Below, in pieces: positions 6,889-15,871 of a DNA stretch of 29,915 nt; positions within the stretch are counted from its first letter, which is position 1, and each line of letters starts with the position of its first letter. The translations under genes were made by a program, and so were the position numbers. Source of the DNA: an uncultured Bacteroidales bacterium (GTDB lineage: Bacteria; Bacteroidota; Bacteroidia; Bacteroidales; Paludibacteraceae); NCBI GenBank assembly GCA_902799875.1, contig CADCCH010000032.1, positions 1-29,915 of the forward strand, given 5' to 3'. The notes below the pieces were generated by a model, which saw only the letters and a list, made by a program, of their open reading frames with translations, searched no databases and was not told where the DNA came from.

Positions 6889-6912
6889 CGCCCGATTTTA
6901 TTTTGCGGTATT

Positions 6913-9735
6913 GTGCGTATACGTGTACGTGGACATATAATTGCAGCGATTTTGATGCTCGCCGGAATAGCGGCGAGAGCAGAACAACCGGTAGATTCTC
7001 TATCGGCAGATACGGCTTTTGTTGACACGGCTCGGATCGATACGGCACGCATAGACACGGTACAGTTGCAAGAGCCGCAGCCAAAGAAAAAGAGTGCATT
7101 GACGGCACCTGTTCATTATCAGTCGAGTGATTCGATGATTATGATGGCGAACGGTACGGCGTATCTGCATGGTAAGGGTGAGTTGCATTTCGAGAAGATG
7201 GAGCTGACGGCTGACTACGTGCGGATGAACATGGACTCGAGTCAGATCTACGCCCGTGGCGTTTATGACAGTCTGGAGTACGAATGGAAGGGCAAGCCGG
7301 TCTTTAAGGACGGAAAGGACGAGTACCAGACAAATGAGATCACGTACAACCTCAAGACGCAAAAAGGTTATATCCGGCATGTAGTGACCCAGCAAGGCGA
7401 GGGATATATCATTGCCGACAAGACGAAGAAAGTGGGAGGTACGGAGATGATGATGGCCGGTGGACAGTACACGACCTGCGACAATCACGATCACCCGCAC
7501 TTTTACCTCAAGATGACCAAAGCGAAGGTCAAACCCGGCGATTACATCGCTGCCGGTCCTTCATACATGGTGGTGGGTGACGTGCCGTTGCCTTTAGCGA
7601 TCCCGTTCGGATTCTTCCCCTTCACGAGTTCGTACTCGAGCGGTATCATTATGCCGACGTTCGGTGACGACTACAGCCGGGGTCTGTATCTGAGTAATTT
7701 CGGATACTATTTTGCGCTCTGCGATTATCTGGATTTGGAAGCAACGGGAGATATCTACTCACGTGGCACGTGGGCCGTGCGTGCGAAGAGTAAATATGTC
7801 TGGCGGTATCATTTCTCGGGTAACATCAGCATCAACTACCGTAACGATGTGACGAGTGAGAAAGGTATGCCTGACTATGCGTCGCGTAGGAACTTCAGTG
7901 TCCAATGGTCGCATAACCAGGACTCGAAAGCCAACCCGTACAGTACGTTCTCGGCGAGTGTGAACTTCGCGACGAGTGGTTACAACCGCAGTAACATCAA
8001 CAGTTACTACAACCCGAACCTCTATTCGGAGAACACGAAGAGCAGTACGATCAGTTACACACAGCGTTTCCCGGACAGTCCGTGGAATATGAGTATGTCC
8101 GCCAGTATCACGCAGCGTACGAGTGACTCGACGATATCGATCACGGCACCGCAGTTGACGGTGAACATGAACAGTATCTATCCGTTCAAGTTATGGAGAC
8201 AGGCGACCCTCAAGCGCAAAGGCAAAGTGGGCGGTAAGGAGAAATGGTTCGAGAAGATCAAGATGAGTTACGCGATGAACGGTAAGATCGTGAACCGCGG
8301 AAACATGAAAGAGAGTGAGTTCCTCAAATCGGATTTCCTCAAAGACTGGACGACCGGTATGAGTCACAGTGTACCGATCAATGCCAGCTTTGTGCTGTTC
8401 AAGTACCTGACGGTGACGCCGAGTATCAACATGCGTGACAGGATGTATTTCATGCGCACGAACACGACCTGGAACGACGATCTGCAGCAAGTAGAACGGG
8501 ACACTACGACGGGATTCTATAACGTGTTTGATTTTGACGCCGGCATCAGTATGGAGACCAAGATATACGGATTCTACACACCGCTCAAGAAACTGTTCCC
8601 GAACGGCAAAGTGGAGAAATTCCGTCATGTATTCACGCCGCGTATCAGTATGACCTATCATCCGGACTTCGGTAAGGACAGTTGGGGTTATTATAACAAC
8701 TACGACGAGCCGGTATATTCGGGTACGGACAGTATCACGGGGCGTAAGATACAGAAAGTGGATGAGAACGGTAATCCGGTGACGATGAGTCGTCAGGTGT
8801 CGCGTTTCCAGAACGCACCGTACGGTAACGCGCCCGGCGGAGGTATGTCCGCCACTTTGAACTTCGGTCTGGACCAGAACCTGGAGATGAAGATGTTCAA
8901 CAAGAACGACACGACAGGCAAGAACCCTTATAAAGTAGTGAGTATCATCGATAAGTTCGGTGTGACCGGGGCATATAACTTTGCCGCCGACTCGATGAAC
9001 TGGAGTAATTTCCAGGTTAACCTGCGTTTGAAATTCCCGTTCCTGAACAACTACAGTTTGAACCTCAACACCCAGTTGGATCCGTACATGTACGAGTTGG
9101 ATGCCTACGGCAAACCGCACCGCACCAACAAGCAGTACTGGCACAACGGTAAGTTCCCGCACTGGAACGGTCTGAGGTGGAACTTCAGTTATACCTTCTC
9201 GGACGCGACAATCCGCAAATGGAAGAACAAGTTAGAAGGCAAGAAGGTCAAGGAGGAAGAAACCTCAGAGATGGAGGCGATAGAGAAGAACGAGGAAGGC
9301 ATGGAGACGAACGCCAAGCCGGAAAAGAAGAAGGCCGAGGAGGTGGATGACGGATATATCAAGACGGATATCCCGTGGAGTCTGTCGCTCAGTTACTCGC
9401 TCTCCTATGCTCCGGGCAGTACGTTTGATTACGAAAAGATGTACTACAAAATGCGACTGTCTCATTACCTGACCTTGAGTGGAAATATCGGACTCGGTCA
9501 GGGATGGAAAGTGAGCGGAAACATGACGTATAACTTCGATACCAAGCAAGTGACATCGTGTACATTCAACGTCAGTCGAGACCTGCACTGCTGGAACATG
9601 ACAGCCAGTATCAACCCGATCGGACCGTTCAAGAGTTATACCTTCCATATCGGTATCAACGCTTCGATCCTGGCCGACCTCAAATACGATAAAAACAGTA
9701 ACCAGTCCACAAACGGACGTGTAAATTGGTGGTAG
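6913..9735 (+). CDS. lptD: LPS-assembly outer-membrane protein LptD
   Basis: Outer-membrane beta-barrel of the Lpt machine that inserts lipopolysaccharide into the outer leaflet. The 940-residue length fits the Bacteroidota form. The start is set at GTG 6913: the frame is open further upstream, but the TTG at 6886 lies inside the promoter, and the GTG gives a good signal peptide (MRIRVRGHIIAAILMLAG, cut after ARA). A short linker with DTARI repeats follows. An OstA-like periplasmic domain covers ~65-190 (SSDSMIMMANGTAYLHGKGE, then YADYVRM-type strands; here ELTADYVRMN). The LptD signature region GDVPLPLAIPFGFFPF lies near 223-238, followed by a long barrel. A charged Lys/Glu-rich insertion near 780-815 is probably an exposed loop. 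It heads lptD-slyD-der. Confidence 0.92.
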   Translation: MRIRVRGHIIAAILMLAGIAARAEQPVDSLSADTAFVDTARIDTARIDTVQLQEPQPKKKSALTAPVHYQSSDSMIMMANGTAYLHGKGELHFEKMELTADYVRMNMDSSQIYARGVYDSLEYEWKGKPVFKDGKDEYQTNEITYNLKTQKGYIRHVVTQQGEGYIIADKTKKVGGTEMMMAGGQYTTCDNHDHPHFYLKMTKAKVKPGDYIAAGPSYMVVGDVPLPLAIPFGFFPFTSSYSSGIIMPTFGDDYSRGLYLSNFGYYFALCDYLDLEATGDIYSRGTWAVRAKSKYVWRYHFSGNISINYRNDVTSEKGMPDYASRRNFSVQWSHNQDSKANPYSTFSASVNFATSGYNRSNINSYYNPNLYSENTKSSTISYTQRFPDSPWNMSMSASITQRTSDSTISITAPQLTVNMNSIYPFKLWRQATLKRKGKVGGKEKWFEKIKMSYAMNGKIVNRGNMKESEFLKSDFLKDWTTGMSHSVPINASFVLFKYLTVTPSINMRDRMYFMRTNTTWNDDLQQVERDTTTGFYNVFDFDAGISMETKIYGFYTPLKKLFPNGKVEKFRHVFTPRISMTYHPDFGKDSWGYYNNYDEPVYSGTDSITGRKIQKVDENGNPVTMSRQVSRFQNAPYGNAPGGGMSATLNFGLDQNLEMKMFNKNDTTGKNPYKVVSIIDKFGVTGAYNFAADSMNWSNFQVNLRLKFPFLNNYSLNLNTQLDPYMYELDAYGKPHRTNKQYWHNGKFPHWNGLRWNFSYTFSDATIRKWKNKLEGKKVKEEETSEMEAIEKNEEGMETNAKPEKKKAEEVDDGYIKTDIPWSLSLSYSLSYAPGSTFDYEKMYYKMRLSHYLTLSGNIGLGQGWKVSGNMTYNFDTKQVTSCTFNVSRDLHCWNMTASINPIGPFKSYTFHIGINASILADLKYDKNSNQSTNGRVNWW

Positions 9736-9754
9736 GCGGCGATTGCTCGGTGTA

Positions 9755-9832
9755 GTACTCATCGAGACAACTCGCCCCATGCTCGACGACTCTCGCGTTC
9801 CCCATCCGCTCGAGACGGTCCCGATTGAGTAC
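9755..9832 (+). repeat. Structured repeat element, copy A
   Basis: A 78-base element bounded by GTACTCA and TGAGTAC lies 19 nt after the lptD stop and ends 2 nt before the slyD ATG. Its arms pair (TCGAGAC with GTCCCGA, one mismatch, one bulge) below an inner TCTCG/CGAGA stem. Its 76-base core matches copy B at 67 positions, and the 41-base stretch from TGCTCGACGACTCTCGCG onward is identical. Two differing arm positions are compensatory pairs. It is not a family I recognise. Confidence 0.85.
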
Positions 9833-9834
9833 CA

Positions 9835-10392
9835 ATGATACAAAATTTAAAAGTAGTAAAAGCCACGTACGAGTTGTATATCAACGGCGAAGGTGGTAAA
9901 GAAGAGTTAATGGAACAAGCGACGGAAACCACACCGCTCGTTTGGTGCCAAGGTGAAGGAATGATGCTCCCTGCTTTCGAGGCACAAATGGCCGGAAAGG
10001 AAGAGGGTGACAGCTTTGATTTTGTGCTCAAGGCCGAAGAGGCGTACGGCGAGTATATTCAGGAGGGACTGATGGATTTGCCGAAGAAGATGTTCTTCAA
10101 CGGCGACGGTGAGTTTGACGAGGAACGCGTGTATGTCGGTGCGATTGTGCCGATGAACACGGTCGATGGTCAGATCGTCAAGGCACAGGTCTGCGAGATC
10201 ACGGATGACCAGGTGACAATCGATCTCAACCACCCGTACGCCGGAGAGGATCTGCATTTCAAAGGCAAGATCCTGGAGATCCGCGATGTGACGGAAGGAG
10301 AGCTCAAAGCAATCAGAAACCCGCACGGTTGCGGCAAGTGTCACGGCAAATGTGACGATTGCGAAAGCGAGTGCGGAAATTGTAAACAATAA
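9835..10392 (+). CDS. slyD: FKBP-type peptidyl-prolyl isomerase, SlyD-like
   Basis: A 185-residue cytoplasmic prolyl isomerase and folding helper. The FKBP core is split by an insert-in-flap chaperone domain at about residues 72-128. The SlyD signature [11 protein letters not shown] lies at 130-140. The tail carries six cysteines (166, 169, 173, 176, 180, 183) with two histidines, as in SlyD proteins that bind nickel or other metals. The ATG lies 2 nt after repeat element A and no promoter is visible in the 99-bp gap, so it is probably expressed by read-through from lptD, with the hairpin at its ribosome entry region. der follows 14 nt downstream. Confidence 0.9.
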   Translation: MIQNLKVVKATYELYINGEGGKEELMEQATETTPLVWCQGEGMMLPAFEAQMAGKEEGDSFDFVLKAEEAYGEYIQEGLMDLPKKMFFNGDGEFDEERVYVGAIVPMNTVDGQIVKAQVCEITDDQVTIDLNHPYAGEDLHFKGKILEIRDVTEGELKAIRNPHGCGKCHGKCDDCESECGNCKQ

Positions 10393-10406
10393 AAAATATT
10401 AGATCT

Positions 10407-11723
10407 ATGGCGAATATTGTGGCTATAGTGGGTCGTCCCAACGTTGGGAAATCGACTCTGTTTAACCGCTTGACGGGCACTCGTCGGGCGATAGTGATGA
10501 ACACGGCGGGAACGACGCGTGACCGGCAGTACGGTAAGGCCGAATGGTGCGGACGTGAGTTCTCGGTCATTGATACCGGTGGTTGGGTCGTTAACTCGGA
10601 CGATACGTTTGAGTCCGAGATCAACCGCCAGGTGGATCTGGCGATCCGTGAGGCGGATGTTGTGATGCTGGTGGTGGACGTGAACGAAGGTGTGACGCAG
10701 TTCGATATGGAAGTGGCACATCTCCTGCGTCAGGCGAAGAAACCGACTATCCTCTGCGTGAATAAAGTGGATACGTTTGAGAACCAATACGGTGCGGCGG
10801 AGTTCTACAAACTCGGACTCGGCGAGCCGTTTATCCTGTCCGCCGAGAACGGACTCGGCACGGGCGACCTGCTGGACGAAGTGGTGAGTCGTTTCCGCAA
10901 GGAAGATAACAGCGACGAAGAACTGGAAGAACTGCCGCGTTTTGCGATTGTAGGTCGTCCGAATGCCGGTAAATCGAGTATTCTGAATGCGTTTATCGGT
11001 GAGGAGCGTACGATTGTGACGGACATCCCGGGTACGACGCGTGACAGTATTTATACAAGATATAACAAGTTCGGCAAGGACTTTTATCTCGTGGATACAG
11101 CGGGTATCCGTAAGAAAGCGAAAGTGACGGAAGACCAGGAGTATTACTCGGTCGTTCGTTCGATTCGTGCGATCGAGAATTCGGACGTTTGTATCCTGAT
11201 GATCGACGCCACACGCGGTATCGAGGCACAGGACCTGAATATCTACTCGCTGATTCAGAAGAACAAGAAAGGTCTGGTCGTTTGTATCAACAAATGGGAC
11301 CTCATCGAGAGTAAGACCAATCAGGACATCAAGGCCTACGAGGCAGCGATTCGTGAGCGTATTGCTCCCTTCACGGACTTCCCGATCATCTTCACGAGTG
11401 CGCTGACCAAACAGCGTATCTTCAAGGTGGTGGAGACGGCGATCCATGTGTATGAGAACAAGAACAAAAAGATCCCGACCGCGCAGCTGAATGAGAAGTT
11501 CCTGCCGCTGATCGAGAATTACCCGCCCCCTGCATGGAAAGGCAAATACATCAAGATCAAATACTGTACGCAGTTGCCGAACACCCAGATTCCGACTTTT
11601 GTGTTCTTTGCCAACCTGCCGCAGTACGTGAAGGAGCCGTATCGTCGTTTCCTGGAGAACAAGTTACGCGAATGGTGGGATTTTGAAGGCACACCGGTGC
11701 AACTGTTTATAAGGGCTAAATAA
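10407..11723 (+). CDS. der: Ribosome biogenesis GTPase Der (EngA)
   Basis: Essential double GTPase that helps assemble the 50S ribosomal subunit. At 438 residues it is the usual length. The first G domain has GRPNVGKS at 9-16, DTGGW and NKVD. The second has GRPNAGKS at 183-190, DTAGIRKK and NKWD. The C-terminal KH-like domain ([18 protein letters not shown]) follows. The start codon lies 14 nt after the slyD stop in an A/T-rich leader typical of Bacteroidota. Repeat element B begins 11 nt after its stop, and a separate promoter drives the next gene, so der is the likely end of the lptD operon. Confidence 0.97.
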   Translation: MANIVAIVGRPNVGKSTLFNRLTGTRRAIVMNTAGTTRDRQYGKAEWCGREFSVIDTGGWVVNSDDTFESEINRQVDLAIREADVVMLVVDVNEGVTQFDMEVAHLLRQAKKPTILCVNKVDTFENQYGAAEFYKLGLGEPFILSAENGLGTGDLLDEVVSRFRKEDNSDEELEELPRFAIVGRPNAGKSSILNAFIGEERTIVTDIPGTTRDSIYTRYNKFGKDFYLVDTAGIRKKAKVTEDQEYYSVVRSIRAIENSDVCILMIDATRGIEAQDLNIYSLIQKNKKGLVVCINKWDLIESKTNQDIKAYEAAIRERIAPFTDFPIIFTSALTKQRIFKVVETAIHVYENKNKKIPTAQLNEKFLPLIENYPPPAWKGKYIKIKYCTQLPNTQIPTFVFFANLPQYVKEPYRRFLENKLREWWDFEGTPVQLFIRAK

Positions 11724-11733
11724 TTACTAGTTC

Positions 11734-11824
11734 GCATATACTACTCATCGGAGTAACTCGCCCCCTGCTCGACGACTCTCGCGTTCCCCATCCGCTCGAG
11801 AGGCCTCCGATTGAGTATATATGC
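11734..11824 (+). repeat. Structured repeat element, copy B
   Basis: The second copy of the element at 9755-9832 lies 11 nt after the der stop. The outer arms are longer here. GCATATA (11734-11740) pairs perfectly with TATATGC (11818-11824), then TACTCA with TGAGTA and TCGGAG with CTCCGA, with single-base bulges at 11741 and 11811. The inner stem is CTCTCG/CGAGAG. No T-run follows, so it is not a standard intrinsic terminator. Confidence 0.85.
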
Positions 11825-11863
11825 TCACAATTTTTAAGAAAAAGAGTACAATTTGCATTTTTA

Positions 11864-11895
11864 TTTGCATATATGCAAAAATTTTAGTACCTTTG
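11864..11895 (+). promoter_or_regulatory. Promoter of the FAH-like/porU/porV operon
   Basis: TTTG at 11864-11867, 20 bp, then TACCTTTG at 11888-11895 and CACCG. The -33 element is part of a perfect 16-bp palindrome, TTTGCATATATGCAAA (11864-11879), which could also be an operator. Confidence 0.8.
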
Positions 11896-11915
11896 CACCG
11901 CGTTTTATGGGGTAA

Positions 11916-12446
11916 ATGAAGATCATAGGCTTTGTATATCACAACGGAAGTACGGAAATGGTGCTCAAAGGAGACAGTTGTCTGCTCAACGGTCGCAAGC
12001 CTTTCTTTATGCCTGATTGGACGAACGAAGTGGGTGTAACCGATTGTATCATTTTGCGTGTGAGTCGTTTGGGTAAAGAGATATCGCCTAAGTTTGCACA
12101 TCGTTACTACGACGCCCTCACGCCGGGTGCGGATTTCATAGCGCTGGACGTTGCCCGTGAGGCACAACAAGCCGGTAAACCCTGGACAAAAGCTATAGCA
12201 TTCGACTATTCGCTGGCAATTGGTGAATGGATTAACAATGATGAAATGAGCGCAGCAGAGCTGCTCAATGATGAATTGATTATTTCGCCCGAAGAAGCGA
12301 TTGCGCAAGCCAGTAAGGTGATGACTATTCGGCAGGGAGACCTCATCTATATCCAAGTTAAGCAGGCCCCGCGGCGTGTAGAGAAAGAAGAAATTATTCG
12401 CGTCGAGATAAACGGCGAAGAAAAATTATATTGTAAGATTAAATGA
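11916..12446 (+). CDS. Degenerate fumarylacetoacetate hydrolase (FAH)-fold protein
   Basis: A 176-residue relative of the FAH superfamily, shorter than the ~200 residues of intact members I recall from Bacteroidota. The fold signature FAHRYYDALTPGADF is clear at 60-74, retaining Asp73. The metal-ligand motif, usually YETExVVRI, reads VTDCIILRV at 41-49. The usual KGFDGS is IAFDYS at 94-99, and the usual GDLLYTGTP is GDLIYIQVK at 141-149. The active site therefore looks lost, and a structural or binding role is more likely than catalysis. It overlaps porU by four bases (ATGA). From memory, a FAH-family gene also precedes porU in Porphyromonas gingivalis. A two-codon frame (ATG GGG TAA, 11907-11915) directly abuts its start. 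Confidence 0.75.
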   Translation: MKIIGFVYHNGSTEMVLKGDSCLLNGRKPFFMPDWTNEVGVTDCIILRVSRLGKEISPKFAHRYYDALTPGADFIALDVAREAQQAGKPWTKAIAFDYSLAIGEWINNDEMSAAELLNDELIISPEEAIAQASKVMTIRQGDLIYIQVKQAPRRVEKEEIIRVEINGEEKLYCKIK

Positions 12447-15400
12447 AAAAAATACGGTCCATACTCTTGTTGATAGCGCTCGGCTTCTTTTTGGGAGCGA
12501 GTGCACACACCTATACGAACCAATCGGTTTTGGCGAACGGTAAATGGGTGAAGATCAGCGTGACTAGCAGCGGTATCTGTCGCATGTCTTTCGATGAGAT
12601 TCGTGCGGCAGGGTTAGAGCCGACGCAGTTGCGCGTGTTCGGATACGGTGGTGGACAGTTGAATTCGGATTTCAGTAAACGAAAGATAGACGACCTGCCG
12701 CAAGTGCCGGTATATGTCGGTTCAGACTTCGTGCTGTTCTACGTACAGGGTCCGATCAGTTGGGCGTATAACGGTAGTCGTTTTGTGCATACTAAAAACA
12801 CCTATTCGGATAAGGGTTACTACCTGCTGAGCGATAATGCGGGCAGTTTGCTGGCACCCACGACCGGTGAGGCGGTTAGCGGAACGACGCAAGAAGTAAC
12901 GACCTATCTGCAGTTACAAGTACACGATAAAGACTCCGTTAACCTGGTGGATCGCAACGGTATTGTCGGTGGCGGTAAGACCTTCTACGGAGAGCAGTTC
13001 GGTGTAGGTCATCGCCGTACGTTCAGTTTCACAACGCCGAATGCCGTAACGAGTAGCAGCAGTTCGGTGTTCATCGATCTGGCAGCGAATGCCACCACCA
13101 CCTCTACGTTCACCGCCAAACTGAACGGTTCCGGCAGTCAATCGGTATCGTTCACTCCCCCTGCCGCTTCGGATTATTATACCAAAGGTGTAGGAGGTAG
13201 CATCTCCATGAGCGGCACAAGCAAGAGTGGTCAACAGCAGATTCAACTGTCTTTCAGTAACGCAGAGAGCTCGAGTGCCCTCGGTTGGCTCAATTATATC
13301 GAGATCAGTACTCCTTCTACGCTCCGTATGACAGGCGATTGGATGGAGATCCGCACCAACGAAGGAATCGCCTCGTCCAATACCTTGCGCTATCATCTGC
13401 AGAACGCCAACAGCAACATACAAATCTGGGATGTCACCGATCTCTCGGCTATCCGTCGGATGCCGGCTACGCTGAACGGGAGTGAGTTGACTTGGACCGG
13501 CTCTAACTTGAGCGGAGCGCGCACGTATGTGGCTGTCAAAATCAACGGTTCGTCGTACGTGAGTGCGAAAGCGGAAGGGGCAGTGAGCAACCAGAATTTG
13601 CACGCCTTGCGTAATATTGACTATGTCATCATCTGTCCCGAAGGACTGGAGGCAGAGTCGCGACGTTTGGCACAAGCACACGAAGCCAAACAGTCCATCA
13701 CATGGGCCGTGGTAACGGATAAGCAGGTATATAATGAGTTCTCTTCGGGTACCCCGGATGCATGCGCTTACCGGTGGTTGATGAAGATGCTATATGACCG
13801 TGCCAATAACGGAGACGGACAGAAACCGCGGTGGTTGTTGTTGATGGGACACGGTTCGTTTGACAACCGGGGATTATTACCTAACTCCGGTAACAAGATG
13901 CTGTTGACCTATCAGTCGGACAACTCGCTCAATGAGGTGAAGGCGTACGCGAGTGATGATTTTTTCGGTTGGTTAGACGACAACGAAGGCACCAATGATG
14001 TATCGGCCAAGATGGATATCGGAGTCGGACGTCTGCCGGTAGAGAGTGCAGAGGACGCAACGAAAGTGGTGGATAAGATTATCGCCTATATGCAGAACAC
14101 CGAGCCGGGTAAATGGAAGAACCAACTGGCTTACCTGGCAGACGACGGTGATCACGGAGACCATACGCGTACGGCCGAAGGAAGTGCCGAACTGGTGCGG
14201 CTCCAGAATCCGGATTTCGTAGTGCATAAGGTCTATCTGGATGCGTATCCGCAGGAGGTGAATGCGAGTGGAGAGAGTTATCCGCTGGCCAAGAACAAGA
14301 TACAGAACTTACTCAAGAACGGTGTGTTCTTTTTCGACTACTCCGGTCACGGCGGTTACAACGGTGTGACGAGTGAACAGGTACTGAGTCTGAAGGATAT
14401 CGAGAAGATGAATAACAAGAACCTGGCTTTTTGGTTGTTTGTTACCTGTAACTTTGCCCAGTATGACGGTGGTCGTCGTTGTGCGGCAGAGGTGGCGGTT
14501 ATGAACCCCAACGGAGGTGCAGTCGGTGTATTGGCAGCGACCCGTACGGTCTATGCCGAGCAGAACACCAAACTGAACCGTGCCGTATCACGAGAACTGT
14601 TCAAACATGAAGATTCTTTCCATTACGAGGCTACACTTGGTGAAGCCCTGATGAACGGTAAGAACGCCCTCAATAACGATGATAACAAGATGGCGTACGT
14701 GCTCTTGGGTGACCCGGCCCTGCGACTCAACTACCCCACCGACTATTGGGTGAAGACCACCACGCAGATGGATACGCTCAATGCACTCAGTGTACAGCAG
14801 GTACAGGGACAGATCATTGACGAGGACAGTACGGTGGTGAGCGATTTCAACGGAACGGTGGATATCACCGTGTATGACAAGTTGCAGGTCATCGTGACGC
14901 GCGACAATGACGACACGAGCGGTGAACCGAATGAGATACCGTACAACGACTATCCCAATACGATCTTCAGCGGTTCGACGCAGGTGAAGAACGGACAGTT
15001 CAGTTACACCTTTATGGTACCTAAGGATATCCGGTATAATTTCGGTAACGGACGTATCGTGTATTATGCGCACGACGACGAGTTCAACGAGGATGCGGTC
15101 GGGCATTTTGAGGACTTTGTAGTAGGCGGTACAGGCTCGATTGTAGCTGCCGATACGGCAGGACCGGAAATGACCATCTACCTCAATAATATTGCGTTCA
15201 AGAACGGCGATAAGACCTATCCTACCCCGCGGTTCTATGCAGACTTGTACGACGTACACGGCATCAACACAGCCGGCGCGGGTATCGGTCATGACCTACT
15301 GTTAGTGGTCGATAACGATCCCAAGCAGACCTATACGCTCAATGAGTATTTCACCTCGGAGCAAGACAGCTACCAAGCAGGACAGGTCAATTACCTGATG

Positions 15401-15793
15401 CCGGAGATGGCAAACGGTGCGCATAGTCTGCGTTTCCGTGCGTGGGACTTGATGAACAACAGTACGACGCAGACACTCAACTTTATTGTAGAGTCCGGAC
15501 TCGATCCTTCTATCTACTCCGTTACCACGTATCCTAACCCGGTACAGGAGACGGGTATCCTGAATCTCGTTGTCAACTATGACCAGCCGGATGAGCTGAT
15601 ATACACCGAGTTGTATATCTCCAACCTCAACGGACAGGTGCTTTATACACATACGCAAAACAACCCGGATCGCATGTCCGTCAACCTGGCGGAGATGAGT
15701 CTGCAACCGGGTATCTATATGTATACCGTACGAATCAAAACCGAAAGCAGTAAATACAGTACTTCTTCGGGTAAAATCATTGTTACCAAATAG
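12443..15793 (+). CDS. porU: Type IX secretion system sortase PorU
   Basis: Surface peptidase of the gingipain (C25) family. It removes the C-terminal sorting domain of type IX cargo and attaches the cargo to anionic LPS. The product has 1116 residues with a signal peptide (MKKIRSILLLIALGFFLGASA). Catalytic His636 (DYSGHGG) and Cys669 (FVTCNFAQYD) are 33 residues apart, the same spacing as H657 and C690 of P. gingivalis PorU (from memory). Further gingipain-like motifs include LLMGHGSFDNRG and LLGDPALRL. The last ~85 residues (TYPNPVQETG, ending KIIVTK) form a type IX-style C-terminal domain, which PorU itself keeps. It overlaps the FAH-like gene by four bases and precedes its partner porV. 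Confidence 0.95.
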   Translation: MKKIRSILLLIALGFFLGASAHTYTNQSVLANGKWVKISVTSSGICRMSFDEIRAAGLEPTQLRVFGYGGGQLNSDFSKRKIDDLPQVPVYVGSDFVLFYVQGPISWAYNGSRFVHTKNTYSDKGYYLLSDNAGSLLAPTTGEAVSGTTQEVTTYLQLQVHDKDSVNLVDRNGIVGGGKTFYGEQFGVGHRRTFSFTTPNAVTSSSSSVFIDLAANATTTSTFTAKLNGSGSQSVSFTPPAASDYYTKGVGGSISMSGTSKSGQQQIQLSFSNAESSSALGWLNYIEISTPSTLRMTGDWMEIRTNEGIASSNTLRYHLQNANSNIQIWDVTDLSAIRRMPATLNGSELTWTGSNLSGARTYVAVKINGSSYVSAKAEGAVSNQNLHALRNIDYVIICPEGLEAESRRLAQAHEAKQSITWAVVTDKQVYNEFSSGTPDACAYRWLMKMLYDRANNGDGQKPRWLLLMGHGSFDNRGLLPNSGNKMLLTYQSDNSLNEVKAYASDDFFGWLDDNEGTNDVSAKMDIGVGRLPVESAEDATKVVDKIIAYMQNTEPGKWKNQLAYLADDGDHGDHTRTAEGSAELVRLQNPDFVVHKVYLDAYPQEVNASGESYPLAKNKIQNLLKNGVFFFDYSGHGGYNGVTSEQVLSLKDIEKMNNKNLAFWLFVTCNFAQYDGGRRCAAEVAVMNPNGGAVGVLAATRTVYAEQNTKLNRAVSRELFKHEDSFHYEATLGEALMNGKNALNNDDNKMAYVLLGDPALRLNYPTDYWVKTTTQMDTLNALSVQQVQGQIIDEDSTVVSDFNGTVDITVYDKLQVIVTRDNDDTSGEPNEIPYNDYPNTIFSGSTQVKNGQFSYTFMVPKDIRYNFGNGRIVYYAHDDEFNEDAVGHFEDFVVGGTGSIVAADTAGPEMTIYLNNIAFKNGDKTYPTPRFYADLYDVHGINTAGAGIGHDLLLVVDNDPKQTYTLNEYFTSEQDSYQAGQVNYLMPEMANGAHSLRFRAWDLMNNSTTQTLNFIVESGLDPSIYSVTTYPNPVQETGILNLVVNYDQPDELIYTELYISNLNGQVLYTHTQNNPDRMSVNLAEMSLQPGIYMYTVRIKTESSKYSTSSGKIIVTK

Positions 15794-15816
15794 CCTATGA
15801 AACATATCGCTTGAAA

Positions 15817-15844
15817 AGTTGAAAGATGAAAGTTTAGAGTTTGA
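15817..15844 (+). repeat. Heptamer tandem repeat between porU and porV
   Basis: Four imperfect 7-bp units read AGTTGAA, AGATGAA, AGTTTAG, AGTTTGA. They fill much of the 78-bp gap. No promoter or terminator is convincing here, so porV is probably co-transcribed with porU. Confidence 0.6.
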
Positions 15845-15871
15845 ATTTAATAAAACAACAATAACAAGACA

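Noticed and set aside
9820..9834. Intrinsic terminator at repeat copy A
   Set aside because: The hairpin is followed directly by the slyD start with no U-tract, so ordinary intrinsic termination is not supported.
9759..10031. Minus-strand open frames reading SRADGERESRRA through both repeat elements
   Set aside because: The shared peptide only reflects the repeat DNA. The frames are antisense to slyD and the FAH-like gene, and the arm covariation points to structure rather than coding.
10341..11447. Long open frame antisense to der (368 codons)
   Set aside because: Its product is rich in His, Arg and Val with no family match, and it is fully covered by an unmistakable Der GTPase on the other strand.
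15796..15813. Mini open frame ATG AAA CAT ATC GCT TGA after porU
   Set aside because: Five codons in an untranslated gap with no conserved features; it is likely chance.
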